From the NCBI GenBank assembly GCA_963580285.1, contig OY757011.1, forward strand, positions 204,989,644-205,053,643: DNA of 64,000 bases, read 5' to 3'. Below, one piece after another: positions 24,467 through 36,954 of the stretch; the first letter of the stretch is position 1, and each line of letters begins with the position of its first letter. Source of the stretch: Lucinisca nassula (taxonomy: Eukaryota; Mollusca; Bivalvia; Lucinida; Lucinidae). The notes beneath the pieces are model-generated. The model did not search any database. It was not told where the DNA came from and was given only the letters and a program-made list of their open reading frames with translations. Made by a program: the position numbers and the translations under genes.

Positions 24467-24986
24467 CATGAGTCATGTGCAAGACCAAGGTCCATACCTC
24501 CAATGTCAAGGTCATACCTAGAGGTCAAAGGTAAAAAAAAGGACAGTCAGTAACTTCCTTATTCTTTGATGGATTATGAAATTACTTGGCAGAAATGTTA
24601 ACCAGCATGAGACGATGTGTTGTACCGCAAAGGTCAAGGCCATACTTAGAGGTCAAAGGTAAAAAAGTGCTTTTTTTGTTTACGGCCAATAACTTTTTTA
24701 TTTTTCTATGAACATTTTTAAAGTTACTATGCAGAAATGTTCATCTTCATTAGATGATGTTTTGCACAGAAGACCCAGCTCAATACCTCCAATGTCAAGG
24801 TTATACTTAGCAGTCAAAAACGGGGGAGACATCTGTGTTTTTGTAGAAAAACAAATTCTAGTAGTCATTTGATTCTTATCATAAAACCTGATGTAGATAG
24901 TCACATTTATTTGAGCACATAGATGCAGTGGTATACTCCTTATGTCAATATGTTGCTGGATCCAAATATATCTGTAAAAAGCTATA

Positions 24987-25199
24987 TTAACCCTTTCTTC
25001 CTCCTTATATATAGCAAGAGTCCATTTCAATATTTAGGGGTTTCAGGTTGTGTTTTCTTCAAAATTGATTTGGAAAATGGCTTAACTTTTTGCAAACAGT
25101 GTAGGCCCTGATCAGACGCCGCATTCTGCGGCGTCTGATCTGGGCCTGCACTGTTTGCCAATAACCTGTTTTTGGAGTTTCTGGTACCCAGTGGGTTAA
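24987..25199 (-). mobile_element. TTAA MITE family 2, ~213 bp
   Basis: TTAA on both sides; ends CCCTTTCTTCCTCCTTATAT and GGTACCCAGTGGG. Core hairpin CAGTGTAGGCCCTGATCAGA / TCTGATCTGGGCCTGCACTG. At least eight other copies are in the window. Confidence 0.8.
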
Positions 25200-25373
25200 A
25201 GCAGCAATCTGTTCATCTTTATCACAAAAACATAATAATAAACATGTTTGAGTGACCTTTTAGCACTTTTGGCTGTGAATCTGGCACCCTAAATTAGTGC
25301 AAACTAACACTTATTGTAAAAGAATTGGTGTGCACTGACTTGTAGCATCGGGTGCAAATACAGCAAAAGTGGA

Positions 25374-25590
25374 GCGCTGTGGTGCAGTGGTAAAGCATCG
25401 GATTTGTGATCGAGAGGTAGCCGGTTCGATCCTCGCAGGCGCCACATGTTGTTTCCTTGAGCAAGAAACTTTATCCACATTGCTTAGTACTGGTTCCTAC
25501 CCAGGAAAAGAGGGCCACATGGAAGATTAGTACTAGTACTAAATGTGTTACCCTCTATAAATAAGGTCGCGATTATTATTATTATTATAA
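25374..25590 (+). mobile_element. tRNA-derived SINE with (ATT)n tail (S5)
   Basis: The head GTGGTGCAGTGGTAAAGC (box A) and GGTTCGATCC (box B) with GGCGCCA looks like a tRNA with an anticodon-like GTG. The body contains CCTTGAGCAAGAAACTTTAT then CCACATTGC, a conserved core of several animal SINEs. The tail is (ATT)n. The T-arm pairs poorly, so a functional tRNA is unlikely. Confidence 0.8.
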
Positions 25591-25773
25591 GGTGTTACTT
25601 GCTTTGACTTAGGAATTCGCTAGTACAGAAACACAGCCATCCAAACTATGGTCCAAACTTTATTCAAGCAACTGAGAGTGGCCTGTCAACCAAAGAGTTA
25701 CGAGGCTAGACCTTGCTTATATTTTTTGACAGATTCAGTAAGAACAACTCTTCTTAATGCTGTAGCTCAATGA

Positions 25774-26275
<502 letters not shown>

Positions 26276-26354
26276 ACTCTTTATAACATTATTAATCATA
26301 ATGGGGTCCAACGAAGAAACCATACTAATTAAACAAAAGTGTTATACCCAAACA

Positions 26355-26480
26355 AAAATGTATAGATTATATAGAAAAATGACCATTTATGGTCATTTTT
26401 CTATATAATCTATACATTTTTGGAATCCATCTTGAAACTTCTATATAATCTATACATTTTTGGAATCCATCTTGAAACTG
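26355..26480. repeat. Hairpin plus 46-bp tandem duplication
   Basis: AATGTATAGATTATATAGAA followed by its inverted copy TTCTATATAATCTATACATT around GACCATTTATGGTC. The right arm with TTTGGAATCCATCTTGAAAC is then repeated once in tandem. Confidence 0.85.
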
Positions 26481-26874
26481 TGTTATATCCAAAACCGTGT
26501 TATAATGAACTGTGTTATAACAAGGTTGTCGTGTAGATCGAAGCACAAGCTCGCAGCCTGAGTGATTTGTTGACTTTAAGTATGTGACAAACTATTTCAT
26601 TACTTAATAACAATACACACATTATAGCTGATCTGTTTTATTCTAGTTCACTAGAATAGATGATAATTTTGATGTTACCATCAAATATTCCTAATATTTT
26701 GCATTTTTTAGAAGAATTCCCACAGTGGTATTTGAAGGTAACATGCATATTTCAGTATTAAAAAAAATAGTGTTACACTGTCAAGAAATCTACGAGTGAC
26801 ATCATAAAATGATGGATTTTTTATCAAGCTCTTCAGCCCAGTGATTCATTTCAGAATAAATCACAATGCCTTTC

Positions 26875-27070
26875 CATTGCCTATATTGAAATTCTGTGCC
26901 ATTGCCTATATGGACAGTCTGTGCCATTGCCTATATGGACATTCTGTGCCATTGCCTATATGGACATTCTGTGCCTTGCCTATATGGACATTCTGTGCCA
27001 TTGCCTATAAGGACATTCTGTGCCATTGCCTATATGGACATTCTGTGCCATTGCCTGTATGGACATTCAT
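26875..27070 (+). repeat. 25-bp minisatellite, about 8 copies
   Basis: The unit CCATTGCCTATATGGACATT then CTGTG is repeated with few changes. Because 25 is not divisible by 3, the open frames across it are a by-product of the repeat, not a gene. Confidence 0.95.
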
Positions 27071-28292
27071 TGTCAGTAGTAAGAATTGAAATCTCAGTTT
27101 TCCTCATGATCTGATAAAGGCAGTCAGTGGTGCTAAAATGTTATGAAGTAGTAAGCTTTAAGTGCTTCAAGAAGAGTTTTAGTATTGAACACAGAACACA
27201 GCATGTCATCAGGGTCTAAACTGTTTGCCATTCGTCCAGCTATTTTTAGAAACAAAACTGAGCAGTAACTTGCACTTGTTCAAATTTTAGAAGAGGGAGT
27301 TGAGGTGTCCGAATACTTAGGCTAAATACGGTATTGTTTGTATATGCAAGTTGGGTGATAATTTTTACGAAATATGCTGCATAAAAATGTAACTGAATAA
27401 CATAGACATGCTGTTGATCAGCTGTGTTTATGATATGTAAATAAAAAAACTGATATTGTCTTACAGTTGGACAAGACCTGCTGTCCTCCCAGCAGGTAGG
27501 GTAAAGGGTGAATGTTGTTATTTTTCTACACTTCCATTTATTCACCTTATTTGCATTATCTGCTGGTTCCTAGGTTCAAGGTCAGGGGGGTCTGGTTACC
27601 TGTTTTTCCAATATTGACAAAGTGCAAGCTGGGAGCCAGCAAATAATGCAAATATGGTGAATTTTCCTCTCTCTTCCCTTCCCACACTTCCAGCTCTGCT
27701 ACTAATTCGTTGTTCCCTTCTCTTGGGGATGACACAAAATGACCCACAATGGTTGACGTGTTGTTAAAACTCAACACAATCAATCAAATCAATAGAAAAA
27801 CTGTGTTGACCAATCAGTGTGTTTGCTGGTCAGAGGTGTTGCTTGCTTTATGATATCATTGCATGATCAACTGCCATGCATTGCGGTATAAAAATGGTAA
27901 ATAAAAATCTAAAATGAGTTCCTTTAAGAGCAATGAAAATATTCATAAGAAAGAAGATGGGTCATACTACGTAGTTTCGGCTAATAAAGCCTCATCAGTG
28001 ACCCTGTAATTATCCGGCAATGAAGCCCGGCTCAGTCAAGTAACTTCCTGGTATTAATTGTCAAAAATGCAGTGATTACCAGAGCCACAAAAAATATACT
28101 AGTCAAGTTTAGGTATGCTATATCCCAACAATTTAAAGCTGGCTCATACAAGACCATGCTCAGCAAACGACATGTCTAATGTCAAAATTGAGCCGCAAAA
28201 AATACCATAGTAGAGTAGATACGCTATCTAAAAAATATAAACTGGTTAATGGCTCTTAGTGACAAACATAGTGGGTATTTGGTGATTTTATT

Positions 28293-28545
28293 TGTTTCAT
28301 TGAGGTTTAATGTCCCCGTCAACACTGTAAAGGTCATTTTGATGACATTGCTTCCAATTTTGTGGGACTTTTACCCAACCTTGAGATGAAATGACATCTC
28401 AAGCCCTGCCGCCCAATGAAACCAATAGGGTTTATTAGCATGGATGGTCTGCCTCGCACAGTGGCTCCTGGATAGGCTTAGATCCTCTAAGCGGTTAACC
28501 AGTACTAGTGTGCCGTCCAGATTCAGCTTTGCAAGGTAACTTCCC
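28293..28545 (-). mobile_element. S1 SINE, truncated
   Basis: TTGAGGTTTAATGTCCCCGT through CCAGATTCAGCTTTGCAAGG. The CCC(C)GCCC end seen in other copies is missing. Confidence 0.75.
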
Positions 28546-28628
28546 TCTTTCTCAATATTAACCGGCTAGGTGGTTCTAATAAATACCCTTAACATAGATT
28601 TTTATTGAGAATTGACAGAAATTACCCT

Positions 28629-28866
28629 TTAAGGGGAATGGGAACACCTTCAGGGGAGGCCACTCCTGCAAAATTATTTTTGTCTACCATGTCAATAGGG
28701 GCCAACTCTTAAAGGAAAGAATTTACTCCTAAGGAGCAAATTCTTTCCTTTAATAGTAGACTGCTTTTTCAGTGGGACAGGGGTAATAGAAAAGTGAACA
28801 TGAAGTTCCAAAAGTTGTCTCCCTTTGAAAAATGGTGGAAAAATCTGCCAGGTGTTCCCATTCCTC

Positions 28867-28870
<4 letters not shown>
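28629..28870. mobile_element. MITE family 3 (AAGGGGAATGGGAAC ends), ~240 bp
   Basis: TTAA flanks; inverted ends GGGGAATGGGAACACCTTCA and GGTGTTCCCATTCCTC. Core hairpin CTTAAAGGAAAGAATTTACT then CCTAAGGAGCAAATTCTTTCC. Its right TTAA is the left TTAA of the next MITE. Confidence 0.85.
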
Positions 28871-29318
<448 letters not shown>

Positions 29319-29546
29319 TAATCAGGAGTAGGAACAAGCTGATGGAGTAACTTTCTTTTTGTTTTCAGGTCATTAAGGCACTCTAATGTTGTCTTGGGAC
29401 TAGTCTTGTCCTGTCTGAACACATTTTCCGTATAAAACTGATATGAATGATTTGTCAATCAAAGCCATATAAGCTGAATCAGCTTGTTTGTGATCAAAAC
29501 AGTAACAGTTCTATCAAGTATAATACCTACCCTATTTGCCCTAATT

Positions 29547-31091
29547 ATGTCTCCCCTGAATTTTTTTTTTTCGGAGAGACATATTGTTTTTCCCCTGGGC
29601 GTCCGTCTGTCTGTCTGTCACAAAATCGTGTCCTCTCTATAACTTGAAAACCGTTCAAGCTATCTTCACGAAACTTCATATAAATATTAATCAATATTAG
29701 ACAATGTGCAGTGCGCAAGAACTATAACTCTCACATTCATACGTTTTGAATTATCTCCCTTGGAAGTTTGTCGGTATGTATGTATGAAAGGGCAAATCGT
29801 GTCCAGTCAATAACTTTCTTATTTTCAGATGGATTTTGAAATTACTTAGCAGAAATGTTAACCACCATGAGACGATGTGTTGGGTGCATGACCCAGGTTG
29901 GTACCTCCAAGGTCAAGGTAATACTTAGAGGTCAAAGGTCAAAAAGGTGCCTTTCTTCGTGTTTTGTCAATAACTTTCTTATTTTTAGATAGAATTTGTA
30001 ATTACTTGGTAGAAATGGTATCTATCATGGGACAATGTGTTGCACGCATGATTTGGGTTGGTACCTCAAAGGTCAAGGTCATATATAGAGGTCAAAAGTA
30101 AAAAAATGGGCCTTTTTTCGTGTTTGTTCAATAACTTTCTTATTTTTAGATGGATTTTGAAATTATTTGGCAGAAATGTTAACAACCATGAGTCAATGTG
30201 TTGTGTGCATGACCCAGGTTGGTACCTCAAAGGTCAAGGTCATACTTAGAGGTCAAAGGTAAAAAAAGGGGCCTTTTTTCGTGTTTGGTCAATAACTTTC
30301 TTATTTTTAGATGGATTTTGAAATTACATGGCAGAAATGTTACCCACCATGAGACGATGTGTCTTTTGCATGACCCATGTTGGCATCTCAAAGGTCAAGG
30401 TCAAACATAGAGGTCAAAGGTAAAAAAGAGGCCTTTTTTAGTGTTCAGTCAATAACTTTCTTATTCTTGGATAGATTGTGAAATTACTTGCCAGAAATGT
30501 TAACCATCATGAGACGATGTGTTGCGCGCTAGACTCGGGTCGGTACCTCCATAATCAAGGTCACACTAGGAGGTCAAAGGTCAAAAAAGTCTTTTTTTTG
30601 TGTCCAGTCAATAACTTTTTTATTTCTGGATGGACTTTATAAAGTAACCATGCAGAAATGTTTACCTTCAATAGATGATGAGTTGTGTGCAAGATCAAGG
30701 TTCATCCCTCCAATACCAAGGTCATACCTAGAGGTCAAAGAGGTCAAAGGTCAAAAAGGGGCCTTTTTTTGTGTACAGTCAATAACGTTTTTATTCTTTG
30801 ATGGATTATGAAATTACTTGGCAGAAATGTGAACCATCATGAGGTGATGTGTTGTACCTCAAAGGTCAAGGCCATACTTAGAGGTCAAAGGTAAAAAAAA
30901 GGTGTTTTTGTGTATGGTCAATAACTTTCTTATTTCTCTTTGAACTTTTTAAAGTTACCTTGCAGAAATGTTCATCTTCATTATACGATCTGCTGCACAC
31001 AAGACCTGGTCCATACGTCCAATGTCAAGGTCATACTTAGAGGTCCAAAAGGGGGAGACATCTGTGTTTTTGTAGAAAAACAAATTCTAGT
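29547..31091 (+). mobile_element. Tandem-core element family B, un-nested copy
   Basis: Head ATGTCTCCCCTGAATTTT then CGGAGAGACATATTG, a GTCCGTCTGTCTGTC microsatellite, seven to eight monomers with AAAGGTCAAGGTCAT and TCAATAACTTTCTTATTT, and the end GGGGGAGACATCTGTGTTTT then TGTAGAAAAACAAATTCTAG. It shows what the family looks like without the insertions in the 20-25 kb copy. Confidence 0.9.
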
Positions 31092-31737
31092 TACCGCAGC
31101 GTGCCCTTAGTTTTTTCAAAATCATGTCAGAAATTGTGGTGAAAAATCTACCTAATTAGCGCACACTTGATACGAAAACATTAGCTTCCAAGATGATGTA
31201 TACTGATAGTAAATGGGATTGAAAAGGATACCTAAGCATTGCATTCACTGTTGAAGAAATAACCGTAAGTTTTTATTGATTTACTGTGAGAGCTTCAAAG
31301 GGAGGTTACTCTAAAGTGTCTGCTAATGCATTTCCTTTTCAAAAATAGCTTTGGTGTGTGCTTATTGGAGCATGTGCACTAATAATGGTGAATACGGGGA
31401 TGCAGTGGCATTTTTGCTGACAAAAAATGTGGGTTGTCTCTGCATTATATTTTTTTTCAACAAAAATATGAATATTTTAGCCAAATTGAATCATGATTTA
31501 ATGTGGCCATAACTAATGCCTTCATCTTCTTAGAACAAAAGGACTAAGTAAAAGAAAGGGAAAAATTGAGAGTAGAATTTTGATCTAAGTTCTTTATATA
31601 GATTGATCTTAAGGTTTAGACAGGATGTGATATGTCCTGAGAGAGCCTGTGTTGAGATATGTTTACCAGTAAAGACACAGATCAGAAACACCAGAAGATA
31701 TACTCATAACAATGACCTTACAAATGATTTGTCTATG

Positions 31738-31807
31738 AACCTATGTTGTAGGTATTCATTTGAACCGCCTCAGAGAGGCGGTTCGAATGAATACCTACAA
31801 CATAGGT
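31738..31807. repeat. Perfect long hairpin (GAACCGCCTC type)
   Basis: CCTATGTTGTAGGTATTCAT, TTGAACCGCCTC, AGA, GAGGCGGTTC, and the inverted arm GAATGAATACCTACAACATA GG. It is a compact relative of the hairpin MITE family at 53.4-54.7 kb. Confidence 0.9.
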
Positions 31808-32283
31808 AATAATGCAGAATAGACAAAAATTATCCTTTAGCTATCATCATATTCCCACATGTTTTTATGGCTAGACATGATTTGTTGCATGGTTGTTTCA
31901 AGATCTTTCTTTCTTTCCATGTGAACCCCACGAGGTGTATATTTTATACACTCCAGATTTGCAAGGCTCAGGCGAGAATGTGCTTTTGTGCAGGCTTACC
32001 TGAGTCTTAGTTGCCTTGATGCAATAAGTAGCCATTCTTCAATCATTTTTAGAGAAAACAAAAGATTATTTGAATTTTAACTGTCCACGTCTGCTATTCT
32101 TGTGGCTAGTCCTTGCTGGTGAAACACAGAGTAGCACAGGTCTCAGCATGACATTGCTACGGGGGAGAACATATCACTGATAACTAATTTTCTTTTTGGG
32201 CATGTATACCACACCCTCTATATAACACTGTTTAAAGGAAAGTATATCTTTCCAATATTTATGTAAAAATGCAGAAAAAATAT

Positions 32284-32413
32284 TGCTATAAAGACCACCT
32301 TGCTTCTGACAGTCCTTAAAAGTTAGATACTTATTACTTTACTTTATATTAAGACCACCACTAAGGAGACCACTTTTAAATTGTCTTAAAGTGGTCTTAA
32401 TAGTGTGATGATA
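32284..32413. mobile_element. MITE family 5 fragment (GACCACC type)
   Basis: TATAAAGACCACCTTGCTTC on the left and TCTTAAAGTGGTCTTAATAG on the right match family 5 termini. The interior is short and no clean TA flank is visible. Similar degraded sequence lies at 32875-32993. Confidence 0.55.
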
Positions 32414-32506
32414 CTGCACCGAAAAATGACCAGTCATGGTTATATTTCATTATGATCATTGCAGTTCTATGGTTTCATTTAAACATATTTTATTGCTCAT
32501 GTACAT

Positions 32507-32709
32507 TTAAGCTGAATATTCAATTAAGCCACACCCATTTCTGACTTTGACCCAATCAGATTACTTGATGCAGTTTATTTCTACATGTTCATAAACTGAA
32601 TGTCAAACAGTGTAGATCCTGATCAGATGGCTTCTTCAGAAGCCATCTGATCTGGATCTACACTGTTTGCAAAAATAGGGCTTGTCGCCTACAGCAGGGT
32701 AAAGGTTAA
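32507..32709. mobile_element. TTAA MITE family 1, diverged left end
   Basis: Contains GCTGAATATTCAATTAAGCC, the hairpin AGATGGCTTCTTCAGAAGCC then ATCT, and ends CAGCAGGGTAAAGGTTAA. Confidence 0.75.
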
Positions 32710-33028
32710 GTTACAAGCAAATGGTTTGGGCCACAAGTTCTAACATTTATTACGGCCCAGTTCTATTACATGTATACAGTAATATGTTGCCATACAATTT
32801 GGTTACATTAATAGAAAAAAAAATCTATTTGTATATGAAATAAAATAACATTATTCAGTCAACTTCCCTGCCTATTCAAAAGTGGTCTTATTAGTGGAGT
32901 GGTCTTAATAGTGAATATGAAAAATAAGGAACCACTCATTTGCTGCTGGTGGAAAAATAGTGGAGTGGTCTAAATAGCAAATCTTACTGTAGACTACATT
33001 CATGTTTAGGGTCCTCCTTTAAACAGTA

Positions 33029-33462
<434 letters not shown>

Positions 33463-33603
33463 TAACAGTGGTGTGCTGTGAGCCTATCAAGCAAACAGAG
33501 GGCATTCTAATGTGTTACTTCAAAAGCTCATATTCATTGATAAAACTCCAATCACGACAATTGTCGTCTGCTTCACTGTCTGCTGGTTTCTTTAAATGTC
33601 ATT

Positions 33604-33692
33604 TTTGCAAACAGTGTGGATCCAAATCAGACTGCTCCTAGAGACTGCTCCTAGGAGCAGTCTGATTTGTGTCCACAATGTTTTTCTGTGTG
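33604..33692. repeat. Hairpin of the CAAACAGTG type
   Basis: GCAAACAGTGTGGATCCAAA, TCAGACTGCTCCTAG followed by CTAGGAGCAGTCTGA and TTTGTGTCCACAATG. It resembles the core of MITE family 6, without clear ends. Confidence 0.6.
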
Positions 33693-34487
33693 CAAAAATA
33701 TTTTTTAAAATGTTTGCAAAAAAAATTCAGCAGACAACATAAGCAGAGGACATTTTCAGAAGTAGTTTTCTCAGCATCTTAAGTGTTAAAGAAATTTCAA
33801 AACTTGACTGATGCATCAATACCACAAATACACATGACTAGACTTTTCTTGTAATAATTGAAATCCTCTGTTTTCTTGACTATTCTTGACAGTACCATGT
33901 GACTTAATAGCCAACAGGCTGCATTACTTACAGGTCTGAAACAGGCTGCATTTCTTTTAGTTTTAGTTCATGATTCAAGCTTGTGAAAATAAAAATGAAA
34001 TCTCTGAAATACTTCAACTGGATAATCAGAATATAACTACTAAGGGAAGTTAAATACACTAAAGAAATAACAAAAAAGCATAAATAGGTTTGACCCTTAC
34101 ACCCCTATATTTCTTAAGTGGACTCTTGAATCTTTGAATTTGGACACACCCATTATTGTCTACTTGGGGCTTAGTCCAAATCTTCAACAGAATTGCAAAT
34201 ACTGTAGGTCCTAATTGTTATGCATAAGAATTTATTTTTCTGATTCCCACTTTCTCCCCACTGGGTGACCTAATATTGATATTAATATTAAAGAAGTTTC
34301 CGTAAAAATGAGTCACAGATTACTTTCATTTTGGTAAATAACTTGTTTACAAGGAAAAGTACTTTGGAACCTTCCAGAATGTTCAGGTCTGCATTATTTT
34401 TAGAAAATTACATCATCTTATTCCACAGCCCTGTGGAACATTCTAGAGAAATCTTTGGGTCTATAAAAGAGCTTGATTTTTCTCTTT

Positions 34488-34690
34488 GAGTCCACTCTTT
34501 GGCTCAGCGGTTAGAGTACTGGACTCACACCCGAGCAGCTTGAGTTCGAATCCCACCATAGGAAGGGATTTTATCAGGCTATGCATCTTTCCTTTGTTAT
34601 GGCTTTCATGTCGTAAGATGATGAAGCTGTTAACTGGATCAACACTCTTTACATTGGTGTCTGTATCAGGCTGCAAGATTGGAAGGGCTA
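34488..34690 (+). mobile_element. tRNA-derived SINE (S6)
   Basis: CTTTGGCTCAGCGGTTAGAG (box A) and GAGTTCGAATCCC (box B) lie at tRNA spacing, followed by an unrelated body up to GCAAGATTGGAAGGGCTAAG. Only one copy was seen in this window. Confidence 0.65.
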
Positions 34691-34702
34691 AGCTTTTGTG
34701 TG

Positions 34703-34873
34703 TTTTGTTTGATTTGAGGTTTATCATCCCAATCAGCACAATTTAGGCCATTTTGGAGACGTTGCTTCCAATTTTGAGGGACTTTTACCCAAGACATCTC
34801 AAGCCCTGCCGCTCAATGGATGCACAGGCAGCCCAGTCTATTTCTCCCAAGCCCTAATGGGTGGAGGCCCAAA
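34703..34873 (-). mobile_element. S1 SINE with internal deletion
   Basis: TTTGATTTGAGGTTTATCAT and GAGACGTTGCTTCCAATTTT on the left; AGCCCTAATGGGTGGAGGCC on the right. The middle ~130 bp is missing. Confidence 0.75.
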
Positions 34874-34970
34874 AGGGTTGAGCTAAACCAACAGCTGTGA
34901 AAAGAAAAATACTACACATAAGTAAATATGGTATTTTATAACAAAGAAGCAGAGTTTTGCAGGGTCAACA

Positions 34971-35200
34971 TTAACCCATTTAGTACTGGAAACCCCTAAA
35001 CGGGTACCCTGGCAAACAGTGCAGGCCCAGATCAGACGCTGCAGAACGTGGCATCTGATCAGGGCCTACACTGTTTGTTAAAAGTTCAGCCATTTTCCAA
35101 ATAAATTTTTGAAGAAAACACAACCTGACACCCTAAAATTTTGAAATGGACTCCTGCTGTATATAAGGAGGAAGTTTCCAATTGGTTCAAAAAGGGTTAA
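34971..35200 (+). mobile_element. TTAA MITE family 2, full length (~230 bp)
   Basis: TTAA flanks; ends CCCATTTAGTACTGGAAACC and AATTGGTTCAAAAAGGG. Core hairpin CAGTGCAGGCCCAGATCAGA / TCTGATCAGGGCCTACACTG. This is one of the best-preserved copies. Confidence 0.85.
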
Positions 35201-35921
35201 CATAAATGTGTTGCTGCCCTGTTTCTGGCCTGTAAGTAGCTGGCTCTGTTTATTGTCAAGAGGGATCAGGGAACCAGATAACAAGTGCTGGCTCCAGTTG
35301 TTCAAAGCATTGTATCTTAGCATTATGAAGACAATGAATAAGTAAAAGTTTTGTGTTGCTTTAACCTGAGATGCCCTGATGTTGTCTGTCACAGCTGTGG
35401 TATGCTGGCATGGTTTCACTGGAAAAAAATAGTATTTTATGTTTTTTTTACAAATATTCATTATGAGGTAGCTTTAGCGCCATGAAAAGTTTTGGCTGGA
35501 AATAATATAGACAAAAAAACAAAACAAAGAAAAACGAGCTGTCACTGTAGGTAACCAATGCCGTGATATTGAGGAAGGGAATAAACTGACCTTGGCGTGT
35601 TCGTTTAGCTTGCCATTGTCAAAACAATGGATCAGATGTCATGTGGAGAAAATGTTGATTTCCCTGATATAAATGTTGAGTGTGGGCCGTGAGGACTATT
35701 TCTAAGACATTTACTTAAAGTTTTTGCGTCCAAAATTGTCAGATGTCTGAGATTGGCATCCTTTACCCTAATGTTAACTATGTCCTCTTAGTATTGAACA
35801 GCTGGACCTATAGCATAAGTAGAAGTAAATAGTTACATTCAGACAAGCAAATTTTATCTGGTTCCCTGATTTATTTATAAAGCACATGTTTAAGTTAACT
35901 TGTTCCTGGTATTTGTTACAG

Positions 35922-36057
35922 CAAGCTGCACTGATGAGTGCTCATGCAGGCTGGGGCACAGCCGTGATAATAGGGTTGACAAAGGCGGGGGATCAGGTCT
36001 CTATTATGCCTGTATTAATGGTTCTTGGTAGGACATGGAAGGGGTCTGTGTTTGGAG
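35922..36057 (+). CDS. ADH5: ADH5 alternative exon B (divergent, mutually exclusive candidate)
   Basis: 136 nt, the same phases as exon A (0 in, 1 out), uninterrupted. It encodes QAALMSAHAGWGTAVIIG, LTKAGDQVSIMPVLMVL and GRTWKGSVFGG; 25 of 46 residues match exon A, including GWG, IIG, GRTWKG and FGG. Differences fall at pocket and interface positions (ADH numbering): 294 Val to Leu, 303 Thr to Ile, 304 Arg to Met, 306 Phe to Val, 307 Gln to Leu, 310 Thr to Leu, 318 Ala to Val. Acceptor TATTTGTTACAG and donor GTACCA are acceptable. Since 136 is not a multiple of 3, including both exons would shift the frame. A pseudo-exon is possible, but intact frame and conserved core argue against it. Confidence 0.85.
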
Positions 36058-36086
36058 GTACCATTATGTGTAGCCCAAAACTAGTA

Positions 36087-36480
36087 CAGTAAAATTCTGC
36101 TATTAAGACCACCTAAAATTAAGAGTAAATCTGCTTTTAACCCTTCTCTTGCTGAATATTCAGTTAAGCCACACCTATCTCTGACTCTGGACCAATGAGA
36201 TTACTTGATGTAATTTATTCCTACAAATTCATAAACTGAATGTCAAACAGTGTAGATCCTGATCAGATGGCTTCTTCAGATCTGGATCTACACTGTTTGC
36301 AAAGATAGGGGTTGTCGTGAACAGCAAGATAAGGGTTAAAACCTTATTTTTGAGGTGCCTGGTATTCTTTCCTTGTGTGTTTGACACCCAGAGTCTCCTA
36401 ATAAGAGACCACCTTTGGTACTGTCTTCAAGACAACTTTTGAGCAGTCCCATAGGTGGTCTTAATATTGGAATTTTACTG
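36087..36480. mobile_element. MITE family 5 carrying a nested family 1 MITE
   Basis: TA-flanked ends CAGTAAAATTCTGCTATTAA then GACCACC, and GGTGGTCTTAATATTGGAAT then TTTACTG. A family 1 MITE (36137-36339) is inserted at TTAA. It starts 30 bp after alternative exon B. Confidence 0.85.
36137..36339. mobile_element. TTAA MITE family 1 nested in family 5
   Basis: Ends CCCTTCTCTTGCTG and CAGCAAGATAAGGG between TTAA sites. One hairpin arm has lost part of its loop (ATGGCTTCTTCAGATCTGG). Confidence 0.85.
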
Positions 36481-36482
36481 TA

Positions 36483-36954
36483 CAGTGAAGTTCCACTAGT
36501 ATGACCTGCTAGAATTAAGACTTATTCTTCTTTTGAAAAAAAAATGTATTTCAAAGTTTTCAGTTCTTTTTTGTGTTTTCTATGTCTCGTGTTCTCTAGT
36601 AAGAGACACATTTGGGACTGTTCGAAAGTGGTCTTCAAGACTGATCTAATTGAATAAACAGGTTAGGTTTAACCCATTGCATACAGGAAACCCCTAAAGG
36701 GGTACCTTGGCAAACAGTGTAGGCCCAGATCAGACGCTGCAGATTCTGGCTTCTGATCAGGGCCTGCACTGTTTGCTAACAGAATTTTCCATCAAAAATA
36801 GAATAAAAATGAAAAAATCGGCCTGACACCCCATATATGACAAATGAACTTGTTAGATGTTTTCTTGTAAGAGACATTTGGGACTGTTCAAAACTGGTCT
36901 TAAAGACCATTTTTGAACAGTCCTAAAGGTGGTCTTAATGTAGGAAGTCTACTA
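36483..36954. mobile_element. Second MITE family 5 copy carrying a nested family 2 MITE
   Basis: Left end CAGTGAAGTTCCACTAGTAT then GACC, right end CCTAAAGGTGGTCTTAATGT then AGGAAGTCTACTATA. It starts immediately after the TA that ends the previous copy. A family 2 MITE (about 36669-36860) lies inside it. Confidence 0.7.
36669..36860 (+). mobile_element. TTAA MITE family 2, right end lost
   Basis: Starts TTAACCCATTGCATACAGG and has the hairpin CAGTGTAGGCCCAGATCAGA / TCTGATCAGGGCCTGCACTG and the CATCAAAAATAGAATAAAAA segment. The terminal GGGTTAA is not found. Confidence 0.7.

Larger units (their letters stand above)
20131..24862 (+). mobile_element. Tandem-core element family B (162-bp monomer), carrying nested elements
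   Basis: Head AGTCTCCCCCGAAA...TTTCGGAGAGACATATTG, then a GTCCGTCTGTCC microsatellite and monomers with TCAATAACTTTCTTATTTT, CATGAGACGATGTGTTG and AAAGGTCAAGGTCATACTTA. Three monomers at about 21.74-22.23 kb are nearly identical, with period 162 bp (measured at 21811, 21973 and 22135). The end is GGGGGAGACATCTGTGTTTT then TGTAGAAAAACAAATTCTAG. Families C (20407-21723) and D (22854-24466) sit inside it. A second copy is at 29547-31091. Confidence 0.85.

Noticed and set aside
25374..25445. A possible tRNA gene (anticodon-like GTG)
   Set aside because: The T-arm pairs poorly, and the sequence continues into a typical SINE body and (ATT)n tail.
26841..27114. Two overlapping open frames with repeated CHCLYGHSVPLPIWTF-like peptides
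   Set aside because: The 25-bp minisatellite is read in different frames. No start context, splice signals or family support.
34461..35461. Open frames of 86-127 codons on both strands near 34.5-35.5 kb
   Set aside because: They overlap SINE and MITE sequence and show no family resemblance. One overlaps the family 2 MITE hairpin.
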